Source of the DNA: Labrenzia sp. PHM005
GTDB lineage: Bacteria > Pseudomonadota > Alphaproteobacteria > Rhizobiales > Stappiaceae
Assembly: GCF_006517275.1 (NCBI RefSeq)
Contig: NZ_CP041191.1
Location: 5,079,001-5,143,000, forward strand
Length of the DNA stretch: 64,000 nt
Reading direction: 5' to 3'
Position numbers and translations under genes: made by a program. Below are positions 26,691-35,544 of the stretch, piece by piece; position 1 is the stretch's first letter, and each line of letters opens with the position of its first letter. Below the pieces are notes generated by a model. It had not been told where the DNA came from and searched no databases. It saw nothing but the letters and a program-made list of their open reading frames with translations.

Positions 26691-27449
26691 TCAATACATC
26701 TGCCAATCGTCATAAGGAGGAAAAATGGAGTCCAAGAACTCTCTGTTATGAGGTGTGTCCTTTAGCGTCTTGATCAAATCCACCAGTTCCGTCGCCAGTT
26801 CACGGCCTGTCTCGTTATTTTGAACGCCAACACCCAATGGAATGGACTTGAGATATTCCCGATGGATATTGCTCAGATCTGCTCCGCGCAATGCACGGTC
26901 CACGACGCTCTGTTCTCCGATGAACCCGTCAATTCTTCCAAGAGACACCTTTATCAATCCACTCCGCGGATTGTCTTCTGTGCCGATTTCAATGCCGAAC
27001 TCCTTCAGTTGGCCGCCGCCGATCGCTTCGACAAGTTTCCCGGACCAATCGCCGCCCGGACGCAACGGCGCTTCAATTCTCGAATAAAGAACCAGCGGTA
27101 ACTCCAGAAGTGGTTCCGGGACGAAATGAAGCTTTGAATTCGCGGTTGCAGGACCCATTGGAAAATGAATATCGGCCTGGCCCGAAGCGATGTTGTTGAA
27201 GGATCTTGCAAAGGGAAACACTCCAATCTTAAAGCTCACGCCTTCATACACGTCATCCAACCTGCGGAAAATCTCGACATAGGTGCCCCAAGGTTTTCCA
27301 TCAGGGCCCATTTCGGCGCGGTTGGGTATTTCGCCCAAACTGACAGCAATACTGCGGTCGGCTGCGAAAGAGGAAGCAGTTCCGAGGATCAAGCAAACAC
27401 CTGCGAACAGGTTTTGAAAAAACCGTTTCATTACGTCTTCAATGAACAT
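26691..27449 (-). CDS. periplasmic amino-acid-type binding protein (SBP family 3-like)
   Basis: 252 residues. The start at 27449 is chosen because AGGAGGGGAG lies 6-7 bp upstream; longer and shorter Mets lack this. Signal peptide about 1-30 (ending SSFAAD), then a family-3-like fold with AVSLGEIPNRA, GKPWGTYVEIFRRL, GQADIHFPMG and GRIDGFIGEQSVVDRAL. No permease or ATPase is adjacent, so it may be an orphan binding protein or a sensor input. Transcribed away from the TRAP operon. Confidence 0.7.
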   Translation of the reverse strand: MFIEDVMKRFFQNLFAGVCLILGTASSFAADRSIAVSLGEIPNRAEMGPDGKPWGTYVEIFRRLDDVYEGVSFKIGVFPFARSFNNIASGQADIHFPMGPATANSKLHFVPEPLLELPLVLYSRIEAPLRPGGDWSGKLVEAIGGGQLKEFGIEIGTEDNPRSGLIKVSLGRIDGFIGEQSVVDRALRGADLSNIHREYLKSIPLGVGVQNNETGRELATELVDLIKTLKDTPHNREFLDSIFPPYDDWQMY

Positions 27450-27787
27450 TGACGATCTCCCCTCCTGCTTTTTCATCAATAAGGCATCGCCGTAAACGGA
27501 TAGTATCCTTGCGGAAAATTAACTGGTTCATCTTCCTGTTTGCGCCCAATATTCTGGAAATGACCAGAGCCGGAGGATCCCCCAGCTGGGCTTGAAACCC
27601 GGTCACAGCTCAAGAACGCACCCGCTTCGGGCGTTGTTGCGTGGCAGAGCAATAGCCAGAATGGGCGGGATGCTGCCGTTTGCTGTGGTCCGGTCAAATG
27701 ACCGGATTGGGGCCGTTTTTACCTCTAAACGATCTTGTTTGTTTCGATGCACTGGACGTTTGGGCCGGTTTTAACCGGCCCTTCTTG
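27450..27787. other. 338-bp gap with two palindromes
   Basis: Between the binding protein and the recombinase. It contains CCGGTCA-AA-TGACCGG (27690-27705), with GGCCGTTTTT ten bases later, and the 20-bp palindrome at 27762. No coding sequence is recognised. Confidence 0.4.
27762..27781. terminator. 20-bp perfect palindrome, hairpin after the recombinase gene
   Basis: GGGCCGGTT-TT-AACCGGCCC, followed on the plus strand by TTCTTGTT. It lies 6 bp past the recombinase stop. It may terminate transcription, or be a recombination site. Confidence 0.5.
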
Positions 27788-28420
27788 TTAGATCTCAACG
27801 CTCTCTGATATCGAAAGCGCATCCTCCAGGTCAACGCCTAGGTAACGTACAGTACTATCCATCTTTGTGTGACCAAGAAGTAACTGGACGGCCCGCAAGT
27901 TGCCGGTCTTCTTGTAGATCTGAGCAACCTTTGTTCGACGCATCGAATGGGTTCCATAGGCACTGGGTTCCAATCCGATCGACTTCACCCAGTCTTTAAG
28001 CAGACGCGCATATTGCCGGGTAGAGATATGGGGACTGTCATGAAATCGGCCGGGCCATAGATACTCATGCCCGATCATCATTGGATGAGAGATCCACTGC
28101 AGGAGAGTATTCCGGGTCCCATCACAGATTTCAAACCGGACAGATGTCTTCGTTTTCCGTTGAACAATCGACACCCGTTCTTTGACAGCGCCTGCAGCGA
28201 AGACATCCGCAACCCGGAGACTGACCAAATCGCAGCCCCTCAGCTTGCTGTCGATGGCGAGATTAAAGAGCGCCAAATTGCGAACGGCTCCTGCTAACTC
28301 CAATCGTACTCGAATGGCCCAAACGTGTTTTGGCAGCAGCGGACGTTTCTGACCCAACAATCGTCCTTTGTTCCACGTCTTCTGAGCCTGAATAATCATG
28401 GGTAGATTTGAAGAAGACAT
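27788..28420 (-). CDS. small tyrosine-type site-specific recombinase
   Basis: 210 residues, start at 28420 with an AAGGAG Shine-Dalgarno; a longer form to 28453 lacks one. Only the catalytic domain is present. Active-site residues are visible: Arg in SKLRGCDL, Lys in QRKTKTS, HSMRR (His-x-x-Arg), His in LLGHTKM and Tyr in STVRYLG. The N-terminal core-binding domain typical of XerC/D and phage integrases is short or absent. It stands alone between palindromes at 27762 and 28454, so it may act on local sites or be the remnant of an integrated element. Small stand-alone recombinases of this type are common in proteobacteria; their role is not settled. Confidence 0.8.
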   Translation of the reverse strand: MSSSNLPMIIQAQKTWNKGRLLGQKRPLLPKHVWAIRVRLELAGAVRNLALFNLAIDSKLRGCDLVSLRVADVFAAGAVKERVSIVQRKTKTSVRFEICDGTRNTLLQWISHPMMIGHEYLWPGRFHDSPHISTRQYARLLKDWVKSIGLEPSAYGTHSMRRTKVAQIYKKTGNLRAVQLLLGHTKMDSTVRYLGVDLEDALSISESVEI

Positions 28421-28453
28421 AGCAATCTCCTTAACCGCTCCATCCCGCCTCAA

Positions 28454-28472
28454 CGTTCAAGACATTTGAACG
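28454..28472. promoter_or_regulatory. palindrome CGTTCAA-N5-TTGAACG upstream of the recombinase
   Basis: Perfect 7-bp arms with a 5-bp spacer, 34 bp before the recombinase start. It has the size of a regulator operator or a Xer/dif-like core site with a short spacer. It is not a match to the alphaproteobacterial LexA box, which is a direct repeat. Confidence 0.4.
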
Positions 28473-28796
28473 CTCAAGCATACAAAAAGCGCTACCAAAC
28501 ATTAAAACGGCCCATAGCCGCCATAGGCAGTGGCCTCAATGAGTGGCAGCTTCGCATCCTCAAACCAGACAATCTGAAGGTCTTGTTCTTCACCCAAAAG
28601 CGGACATTTCAAGCAAGCAAACTACCGCTGTGTGTAAGTTAATTTCACTTGGTATCAACCTGCTCTCAAAAGTTAATCGGAAAGTGCGCAGCCATGCAGC
28701 TGGCCATTCCGTACTTCCGAGTGCTACCGTCATCTGAATTCACGATCTTGAACAGCCACTTTACCCTTTGACGGCCAGCCAGTTGGATCACCTTGC
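28473..28796. other. 324-bp upstream region of the octaheme cytochrome
   Basis: Non-coding, moderately AT-rich. It carries the promoter of the cytochrome gene; I see no clear operator or RNA. Confidence 0.3.
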
Positions 28797-30749
28797 ATGA
28801 TTGAATTCTTGCGTTTGTGTCTGTGTTTTTCGTTTCTTCTGGCAGGTGCGTTTTCAGCCACGGCCCAAACAGCAACACAGCCGGATTATGTAGGCAGCGC
28901 GGCATGCATCGGTTGCCATGAGACAGAAGCGGCCGCGTGGCAAAAGTCTCACCACGCAAAGGCTTGGATGGAACCGAGCGAAGCCACAGTCGATGGAGAT
29001 TTCGGCGACGCTGAGTTCACCCACAAGGGACGCACGACCAGATTCTTTGAGGAAGATGGCACCTATTTTGTTGAAACAGAAGACATTGCAGATGCACCCA
29101 AGGTTCTGAAAGTCGTTGGCGTGGGCGGCATTTATCCGCTTCAGCAATACCTGATCGAAACAGAACCGGGTCGAATGCAATCGCTTGATGTCGCCTGGGA
29201 TCAGCAAAAAAAGACCTGGTACCACATCTATGAAGATCAGGAATTAAAGCCAGAAGACGGATTTCACTGGAGCAGGTCGTACAAAAACTGGAACGGCCGG
29301 TGCGCCGAGTGCCATGCAACAGGATTTGAAAAGAACTACGATATTCGGGATCGCCAATATCACAGTACTCAAGTCGAGGTCGGCGTTGGGTGCGAAGCCT
29401 GTCATGGGCCGGGAGACGCGCATGTCGCCTGGGCAAATGGCGGAACTGCAAAATCCGAAAGCCCGTTTCCGGGTTTGACCAATGCCCGGCTGGTGATTGG
29501 CTTTTCGAAGGACAGCGCAGAAACAGAAATCCAACAATGCGCGGGCTGTCATTCCAGACGAGAGCCTTATGAGGACGGCAACCCGCTTCCCGGAACACCT
29601 TATCATGATGCCTACAGGCTCGCCCTCTTAAGACAGGGCCTTTATCACGCGGACGGACAGATCCTGGACGAGGTCTATGTCTATGGGTCTTTCCTGCAGT
29701 CCAAGATGTATGAGGAAGGCGTGCGCTGTTCCAATTGCCACGATGTCCATAGCGGCGTACTGAAAGCGGACGGTAATGCAGTCTGCACCCAGTGCCACTC
29801 GCTTGCAGGCAATGCGGATTTTCCAACGCTTGTTCTCAAAAACTACGACAACCCAACCCATCATTTCCACGAGCCGGACACGGACGGCGCGCAATGCGTT
29901 TCCTGTCACATGATCGATCGCACCTACATGGGCATCGACGATCGCCGGGACCATTCCTACCGGATTCCAAGGCCAGACCTTTCCGTCAGAATCGGAACAC
30001 CGAACGCCTGTACGGATTGCCATGAGGACCAAACAGCTGAATGGGCGGCAAAGGAACTTGAGGATTGGTTTCCAGGCAGCCCACACCGGGGCCAACATTT
30101 CGGTGATACCTTTCATGCGGCAAGAAATGGTTCGCCCGGTGCGGGGAAAGACCTTCTCGAAATCGCCCGTCACGAAACGTTTCCGACCATTATCCGGGCG
30201 TCCGCACTGGATTTGTTGTCCGGCTATCGCGATCAGGGCCTGTCCGAAGCGGCAGCAAGCCTCCTAAGCGATGACAGTCCGATTGTCAGAGCTGCTGCTT
30301 TGAAACTTCAGGAGACTGTTCCGGACCAGCAAAGAGTGGACCGGGTTGTAGCGGCTTTGGAAGATCCCACCAAAACCGTCAGGATCGAGGCTGCGCGCCA
30401 GCTGCTTGGATTACGAGGGATCCGCCTTCCAGAAACGGCTGTTGCAAACGCGCAAAGAGTTTCGAATGAATGGCAGTCATCGCTCGCCGCCAAGGCAGAC
30501 TTTCCAGAAACGCACATGGCCATCGGCGGAGCCAGCCTGACGATGAGAAACTGGCAAGCCGCAATCGCCGCATTCAAGGAAGTCACGATCCTTGATCCTC
30601 AGCTGGTTCAGGCCTGGGTGTTCATCGTCCGGCTTCAACTTGGCTTGCAGGATTTTGCTTCGGCGCAGACAACCCTTCAAAAGGCCCTCTCAGCCAATCC
30701 AGGCACACCTGAACTTCTGGCGCTTAAAGACCAGTTCCCGCGCCGGTGA
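28797..30749 (+). CDS. octaheme cytochrome c with HEAT and TPR repeats
   Basis: 650 residues, exported (signal peptide about 1-24, ending ATAQ). Eight CXXCH heme motifs: CIGCH, CAECH, CEACH, CAGCH, CSNCH, CTQCH, CVSCH and CTDCH, all in the first 430 residues. The fold is probably cytochrome c554-like. Downstream are HEAT-like repeats (ASALDLLSGYRDQGLSEAA and the following copies) and a TPR region (WQAAIAAFKEVTILDPQL, then SAQTTLQKALSANPGTPEL). Proteins of this arrangement are annotated as multiheme cytochromes with tetratricopeptides in many bacteria and have no set function. Likely periplasmic electron transfer with a protein-binding tail. No partner oxidoreductase lies next to it. Confidence 0.85.
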   Translation: MIEFLRLCLCFSFLLAGAFSATAQTATQPDYVGSAACIGCHETEAAAWQKSHHAKAWMEPSEATVDGDFGDAEFTHKGRTTRFFEEDGTYFVETEDIADAPKVLKVVGVGGIYPLQQYLIETEPGRMQSLDVAWDQQKKTWYHIYEDQELKPEDGFHWSRSYKNWNGRCAECHATGFEKNYDIRDRQYHSTQVEVGVGCEACHGPGDAHVAWANGGTAKSESPFPGLTNARLVIGFSKDSAETEIQQCAGCHSRREPYEDGNPLPGTPYHDAYRLALLRQGLYHADGQILDEVYVYGSFLQSKMYEEGVRCSNCHDVHSGVLKADGNAVCTQCHSLAGNADFPTLVLKNYDNPTHHFHEPDTDGAQCVSCHMIDRTYMGIDDRRDHSYRIPRPDLSVRIGTPNACTDCHEDQTAEWAAKELEDWFPGSPHRGQHFGDTFHAARNGSPGAGKDLLEIARHETFPTIIRASALDLLSGYRDQGLSEAAASLLSDDSPIVRAAALKLQETVPDQQRVDRVVAALEDPTKTVRIEAARQLLGLRGIRLPETAVANAQRVSNEWQSSLAAKADFPETHMAIGGASLTMRNWQAAIAAFKEVTILDPQLVQAWVFIVRLQLGLQDFASAQTTLQKALSANPGTPELLALKDQFPRR

Positions 30750-30776
30750 GGTTGGATACCTTTTCACGAAATGCAA

Positions 30777-31679
30777 CTAGCGAGGCAGCAAGTTCCGGCT
30801 ACGGATGGTGCGGCGAAGGAAGTCTGTGAGCAGTCGAATGCGCAGCGGAACAGCCGTGCTCGCAGCATAGACGATGTGCAAGGGGATGCTTGGCGGTGAC
30901 CAGTCCGGCAATAGTTTGATCAGCCGCCCGGACTTCAGGTGGTCCGACATGATCCATTCCGGCATCATAACCACGCCTGCTCCGGCGGCCGCATATTCTA
31001 CAAGGGTGTCGCCTTGGTCGGCCAACAAGCTGGCGGTGATCGTCACTTCCTCAACTTCTTCTCCTTTCGAGAAGTGCCAGGTTTGGGCGGATCTCATCCG
31101 GCTGAAGGCTACACATCGATGTGCCGATAAGTCTGTTGGCGTATCCAGTTTGCCTGCCTTCTCAAGGTAGGATGGGGCAGCTGCCAGGGACAGAGGATTG
31201 GATGAAATCCGGGAGGCGATCAGGGTGGAATCGTCCAAATGACGCGCGCGAATGGCCAGATCAACGCCCTCACCAACAATGTCGACATGCTGTTCTGTTA
31301 AGAAAGACAGCACCTCAATACGGGGGTATTCCTGAACAAATTCTGCGATCAATGGAGCGATGACCAGACGCGATAGAACCGGTGACATGGACAGACGGAC
31401 AAGTCCCGCTGGGGTTTGCGCATCCGTGCGGATCTGCGTTTCAGCCGCGTTTAGATCATCCAGAATACGCAGGCAGTTTTCGTAATAGTTTTCACCGAGG
31501 GTTGTCAGGGAAACCTCGCGTTGATTGCGGCGAAGTAGCTGGACGCCGAGGTGTTTTTCGAGCGCCGCTACGCGCTTGCTGATCGTTCCCTGAGCCAGCC
31601 CTTCCAGCTTTGCAGCCTCGATAAAGCTTTTTGCCTGGGCGACACGCACAAAGGCGCGCATTGCAACAAATTGATCCAT
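30777..31679 (-). CDS. LysR-family transcriptional regulator
   Basis: 300 residues. N-terminal winged helix (MDQFVAMRAFVRVAQAKSF, HTH across GTISKRVAALEKHLGVQLL) and a type-2 periplasmic-like effector domain of the CrgA/DsdC-like subfamily. It is convergent with the octaheme gene and divergent from the coiled-coil gene. A dyad operator lies 16 bp before its start. The regulated target is not identifiable from the sequence. Confidence 0.88.
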   Translation of the reverse strand: MDQFVAMRAFVRVAQAKSFIEAAKLEGLAQGTISKRVAALEKHLGVQLLRRNQREVSLTTLGENYYENCLRILDDLNAAETQIRTDAQTPAGLVRLSMSPVLSRLVIAPLIAEFVQEYPRIEVLSFLTEQHVDIVGEGVDLAIRARHLDDSTLIASRISSNPLSLAAAPSYLEKAGKLDTPTDLSAHRCVAFSRMRSAQTWHFSKGEEVEEVTITASLLADQGDTLVEYAAAGAGVVMMPEWIMSDHLKSGRLIKLLPDWSPPSIPLHIVYAASTAVPLRIRLLTDFLRRTIRSRNLLPR

Positions 31680-31694
31680 CTATATTATTCTATT

Positions 31695-31715
31695 TTGGAA
31701 TTATAAAAATTCCAA
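31695..31715. promoter_or_regulatory. putative LysR operator, dyad TTGGAATT-N5-AATTCCAA
   Basis: Perfect 8-bp arms with a 5-bp spacer, containing a T-N11-A LysR-type core, in the promoter of the LysR gene. Good position for autoregulation. Confidence 0.5.
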
Positions 31716-31872
31716 GTACCTAGTTGGTCAAACTGCCTGAGTGTGACAGAGTTCATTCTAGGCCAACGAGCCAATCAAAACATATCGAAAGAAGAAACGC
31801 CTCCAAAAGCACAGCTTTTGAGGGAACGGGAAAACTGCGCCTGGCGACAGGCCAAACGAAGGAGATACGGCA

Positions 31873-32298
31873 ATGACAACGCTTTCTGAAAAGCTGTCGG
31901 ACCTGTCTGTTCGTGTCGGCGATATCGAAGCCCGAATAACAGCCTTCAAGGCAACGAAAACGAAGCAACGGGATCGCAAAGTTAGTGAACTCAAGGCAGA
32001 CGTTGAGACATTTTTTCAGGAACTCGAAAACGAAATCCGCACCGCTGACGACGAAGTCTCTGCAACCTGGACCGACATGAACCAATCGCTGAAGGACAAG
32101 GCGCACAAGCTGAAAGTCCTCATTGAGAGCAAGAAGCAGGCAGTCAGCGCAGAACGCGCTGAACATCGGGCCGATCGTTTGGAGAAGAACGCGTTCTTCG
32201 CAATCGATTTTGCAACTCTTGCTGTCGGAGAGGCCGAGGTAGCCGTCTCCGAAGCGGTCGATGCCCGGCTACACGCTGACAGTGTTAAGACCGAATAA
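31873..32298 (+). CDS. small coiled-coil protein of unknown function
   Basis: 141 residues, almost entirely charged helix (K, E, A, D rich; MTTLSEKLSDLSVRV start), consistent with a cytoplasmic coiled coil. No signal or membrane segment. A GGAG (31859-31862) lies upstream at moderate spacing. It is located between a LysR gene and the sulfatase operon and could belong to either. No family recognised. Confidence 0.65.
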   Translation: MTTLSEKLSDLSVRVGDIEARITAFKATKTKQRDRKVSELKADVETFFQELENEIRTADDEVSATWTDMNQSLKDKAHKLKVLIESKKQAVSAERAEHRADRLEKNAFFAIDFATLAVGEAEVAVSEAVDARLHADSVKTE

Positions 32299-32454
32299 GG
32301 TCCGACTAACCAACCCTGAAAATAAGCGTCAACGCGCATGAGTAGGAACACCACGAATTGAAGTGAAACCGGTGCTCCTATTGGGAGTGCTTACCCTGAA
32401 GCTCGCCTTTGGATTGCTGAATTGAACTTACGCAATCAAAAACTGGAGGAAATC

Positions 32455-34035
32455 ATGAGGAATATTGCGACAACAACTTCTCTGCTGGCTTTGCTGCTTA
32501 CAGCTACTCCGGCCGCATTGGCCATAGAACCAGATGGCCCGCATCTCGATTTTGCTAAGCGCAACGCAGCCGCTTGGGCCTCTGAGGATGCTGACATTAA
32601 TCAAAAGCTCGCTGCTCTTGAGGAGCGCTTCGGCAAGAAACCAAACATCGTCTACATCCTGACAGACGATATCGGCTGGGGTGAGCTTGGCTGGCAGGGC
32701 GGAGGCAAACACCGCGGCACGCCATCAGCAGAACTGGATGCAATGGCGTTTGAAGGCATGCGGCTATGGTCAGCCTACGCCGAACCATCCTGTACCCCCA
32801 CTCGCATTGCACTCAACACAGGCCGTCATCCAGTGCGGACGGGGCTTCTGTCAGTCCTGTGGCCCGGTATGGAAGACGGCTTGTCAGAAGACGAAGTCAC
32901 CATCGCCGAAATTCTGAGTGAGGAAGGCTACAACACAGCCATGTGGGGCAAGTGGCATCTCGGCGATCTACCGGAGCACGCCCCCGAGAACCAAGGTTAT
33001 GACTACGCCTATTACGGCCTCTTCAACGGTGCCCCGGACTACTGGCAGGCGTCATATGAGGATAAGAGCGGTACGTTCCCCTTTGCCGATTTCCCAGGTT
33101 ACGAGACCTACAAGGAACGCACCGGCATAGATCTCTCGATCGCAGGTTATGTCGGTCGCAAGGGGGAAGGCCGGTCACCGATCGAGGGCGACGCTGGCAT
33201 TCTTTCTCCTGAGCGGCAGGAAGCCTTTGAAAACGAGTCGATTGCGCAGATCACCGACTATGTCAAAGATCATGCGAATGACGATGATCCCTTCTTTATC
33301 TACTGGGCATCCTATGCCCTTCAGATAGCACCGTCCCAGGAGTTTCTTGATGCTCCCGGTGTTGACAAGAACAATCGGCAGGCATCGTTCATGATGCTTC
33401 ACAACAAGCATGTGAAGCAGCTGCTCGATACCCTGAAATCTGAGGGCATTGCGGAAAACACACTGGTGGTCTGGATCAGCGACAACGGTCCGATGTACGC
33501 CTTCTATCCGACTTCCGGCTACACCCTGTTACAGGGTTCCAAGGGTGAGCTTCTGGAGGGTGGTATTCGGGTTCCGGCGATGGCCTGGTGGCCCGGCATG
33601 ATCGAGCCCGGTCAAGATCCGGCCGACATGCTTCATGTGACCGATCTTTACACCACTGCTGCCCGTCTGGGCGGTGCCATGGACAATATCCCGAACGACC
33701 GGATTACTGACGGTGTCGACCAGACGTCTTTGTTCTTGAACGGCGAAGGCCACGGCCGCCGGAACTTTATGGCCCACTACAGCGGACCTGTTCTTGGCGC
33801 GCTGCGCTACGAAGACTTCAAGATCCATATCAAAGAAGCTCAGGGTGGTTTGCCGGGAATGGATTTCTATAACGTCAAACGCGACCCGGGCGAGAAATAC
33901 GGCAAGCTCTATCCAGGTCTGTTCGCCGTTGCCCCGATGCAGAAATTGCTCGGATCTCACATGGGCCGGGTTCAGCAATTCCCGCACCGTCAGCCAATGA
34001 CACCGCAAGACGAAACTCTGACGGCTCACGACTGA
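32455..34035 (+). CDS. secreted arylsulfatase
   Basis: 526 residues; start at 32455 after CTGGAGGAAATC. Signal peptide about 1-23 (ending PAALA). The sulfatase fold is clear: NIVYILTDDIGWG (metal-binding Asp pair), the formylglycine motif CTPTR at Cys113, GKWHLGD and SDNGP. Cys113 must be converted to formylglycine; no SUMF1-type activating enzyme gene is nearby. It hydrolyses a sulfate ester in the periplasm. Followed by a hairpin, then the DUF3302-HlyD-barrel genes, so export of or access to a sulfated substrate is possible. Confidence 0.88.
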   Translation: MRNIATTTSLLALLLTATPAALAIEPDGPHLDFAKRNAAAWASEDADINQKLAALEERFGKKPNIVYILTDDIGWGELGWQGGGKHRGTPSAELDAMAFEGMRLWSAYAEPSCTPTRIALNTGRHPVRTGLLSVLWPGMEDGLSEDEVTIAEILSEEGYNTAMWGKWHLGDLPEHAPENQGYDYAYYGLFNGAPDYWQASYEDKSGTFPFADFPGYETYKERTGIDLSIAGYVGRKGEGRSPIEGDAGILSPERQEAFENESIAQITDYVKDHANDDDPFFIYWASYALQIAPSQEFLDAPGVDKNNRQASFMMLHNKHVKQLLDTLKSEGIAENTLVVWISDNGPMYAFYPTSGYTLLQGSKGELLEGGIRVPAMAWWPGMIEPGQDPADMLHVTDLYTTAARLGGAMDNIPNDRITDGVDQTSLFLNGEGHGRRNFMAHYSGPVLGALRYEDFKIHIKEAQGGLPGMDFYNVKRDPGEKYGKLYPGLFAVAPMQKLLGSHMGRVQQFPHRQPMTPQDETLTAHD

Positions 34036-34061
34036 TCCTTACGAAAAGTAGAAAACCAAAA

Positions 34062-34083
34062 TGAGGGGCGTTCGCGCCCCTCA
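34062..34083 (+). terminator. hairpin with UUCG tetraloop after the sulfatase gene
   Basis: TGAGGGGCG-TTCG-CGCCCCTCA, a 9-bp perfect stem 26 bp after the stop. There is no T-run, so it is probably partial termination or mRNA protection between the sulfatase and the downstream genes. Confidence 0.55.
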
Positions 34084-34113
34084 ATCTCAATAGACCGCAA
34101 AGGAAGAGTTCCA

Positions 34114-34365
34114 ATGGATATCCTTAGTATCTTTGCTCTGGTGGTGCTCCTGGTGCTGATTGCAGCTGTCATCGGCATCTGGCTTTTCCTGGCGATCTGG
34201 CCCGGAAAAATCGCAACCCAGAGGAACCACCCCCGTTCCGAGGCTGTCGCGATGTGCGGATATTGGGGGGCTCTAACCCTAGGCATTCTCATGCCGCTGG
34301 CATTCATCTGGGCCTACGCTGATGGCTCAGAGCCAGTCGGCGAAACTGAGGAGACATCGACATGA
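34114..34365 (+). CDS. DUF3302 small membrane protein (YiaW-like)
   Basis: 83 residues with two membrane helices (about 4-26 and 46-68). The motif WPGKIATQRNHP between them and CGYWGALTLGILMPLAFIWAY are characteristic of DUF3302. In E. coli this family (YiaW) is encoded beside an HlyD-type protein (YiaV), and the same pair occurs here. It overlaps the next gene by 4 bp (ATGA). Confidence 0.85.
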   Translation: MDILSIFALVVLLVLIAAVIGIWLFLAIWPGKIATQRNHPRSEAVAMCGYWGALTLGILMPLAFIWAYADGSEPVGETEETST

Positions 34366-35516
34366 TCGCGTTTCTCACTCTTTGTTATTGCGGTGTTCTT
34401 TATGGACTGGTGAAGGTCGCGATCATCAGGCTCAACATCTTCTGGAAGGTCTCACCGCTGATCTGGCTGGTACTTCTGTTGATCGTCTTGTTCATCCCCA
34501 TGCAGTGGGGCGCGCCAAGCGGACCAGTTCGCTCCTACGCGTCGGTGATTGAAATCGTCCCGAATGTCTCTGGCGAAGTGATTGATGTTCCTGTCAGAGC
34601 TCTGGAGCCGGTTAAGGAAGGCACCGTCCTGTTCAAGATCGATCCGGTTCCGTTCCAGGCGGTCGTTGATCAGAAAAAAGCAGCACTTGAAGAAGCGCGT
34701 CAGGCAGTACCGCAACTGGAAGCCAGCCTGAATGCAGCAACTGCAACGGTTAAAGAAGCGGAAGCCTATCGGGACCGGTCAAAGGACGATTTTGATCGCT
34801 ACCGCACAGCCAATGAAAACGCCGTCCGGGCGAATGCTCAAAGCACGCCTTTCAGCGAAAGCGAAGTGGAACAGCGGCGTTTGACCTATCTGGCTGCCGA
34901 AGCGTCCGTAGAACGCGCCAAGGCAACCGAAGAGCAAGCCCGGCTGGCGTTCCGATCCGAAATTGATGGTGTCAACACCACGGTGGCGCGCCTGGAAGCT
35001 GATTTGCAAAAGGCAATCTACGATCTGGAACAAACCTCTGTACTTGCACCGGCTGACGGTATGGTTCTTGCGCTGACTTTGCGGCCAGGGCAGAGGGTCA
35101 GCAACCTTCCGCTCAGATCCTGGATGGCGTTTGCACCTGCGACCAAGAACAGGGTCGTCGTTGCAATACCGCAGACCAGGGCACGGTTCGTTCACACCGG
35201 TCAGGCCGCTGAAATCACATTCGCTTACCAGCCGGGGCAGATCTACAAAGCGACAGTCGATTCGATCGTATCGATCAATGTTGCAGGCCAGTTGCCACCG
35301 GATGGCATTTTACCATCACTCGAGTCGCATCATGATGCCAATGAAGACATGGGCGTCGTCTTGACTGTCGAAAATATTCCGACCGAAGACATCAGGCCAA
35401 TTGGCGGTGCAGGCGGCAGTGCAGCGGTTTACACTGATAGCGTTCAGGCAACGCACTTGATACGGAAAGTAATGATCCGGATGGACGCTTGGCTCAACTA
35501 TGTTAGACCTAATTGA
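34362..35516 (+). CDS. HlyD-type membrane fusion protein (YiaV-like)
   Basis: 384 residues. An N-terminal two-helix membrane region (about 1-47), then a lipoyl-like/biotinyl segment (SVIEIVPNVSGEVIDVPVRA), a long coiled-coil hairpin (about 105-215, Glu/Ala/Lys rich) and a beta-barrel domain with ADGMVLALTLRPGQRVS. It is the periplasmic adaptor of an export or envelope-stress system. The gene overlaps DUF3302 and is followed at 29 bp by an outer-membrane barrel gene. No ABC or RND pump gene is adjacent. Confidence 0.85.
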   Translation: MIAFLTLCYCGVLYGLVKVAIIRLNIFWKVSPLIWLVLLLIVLFIPMQWGAPSGPVRSYASVIEIVPNVSGEVIDVPVRALEPVKEGTVLFKIDPVPFQAVVDQKKAALEEARQAVPQLEASLNAATATVKEAEAYRDRSKDDFDRYRTANENAVRANAQSTPFSESEVEQRRLTYLAAEASVERAKATEEQARLAFRSEIDGVNTTVARLEADLQKAIYDLEQTSVLAPADGMVLALTLRPGQRVSNLPLRSWMAFAPATKNRVVVAIPQTRARFVHTGQAAEITFAYQPGQIYKATVDSIVSINVAGQLPPDGILPSLESHHDANEDMGVVLTVENIPTEDIRPIGGAGGSAAVYTDSVQATHLIRKVMIRMDAWLNYVRPN

Positions 35517-35544
35517 AAAAGCGCGCAGGCGGGAGAAATTCGAG

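Noticed and set aside
28454..28472. LexA box before the recombinase
   Set aside because: Alphaproteobacterial LexA sites are direct repeats (GTTC-N7-GTTC); this is an inverted repeat.
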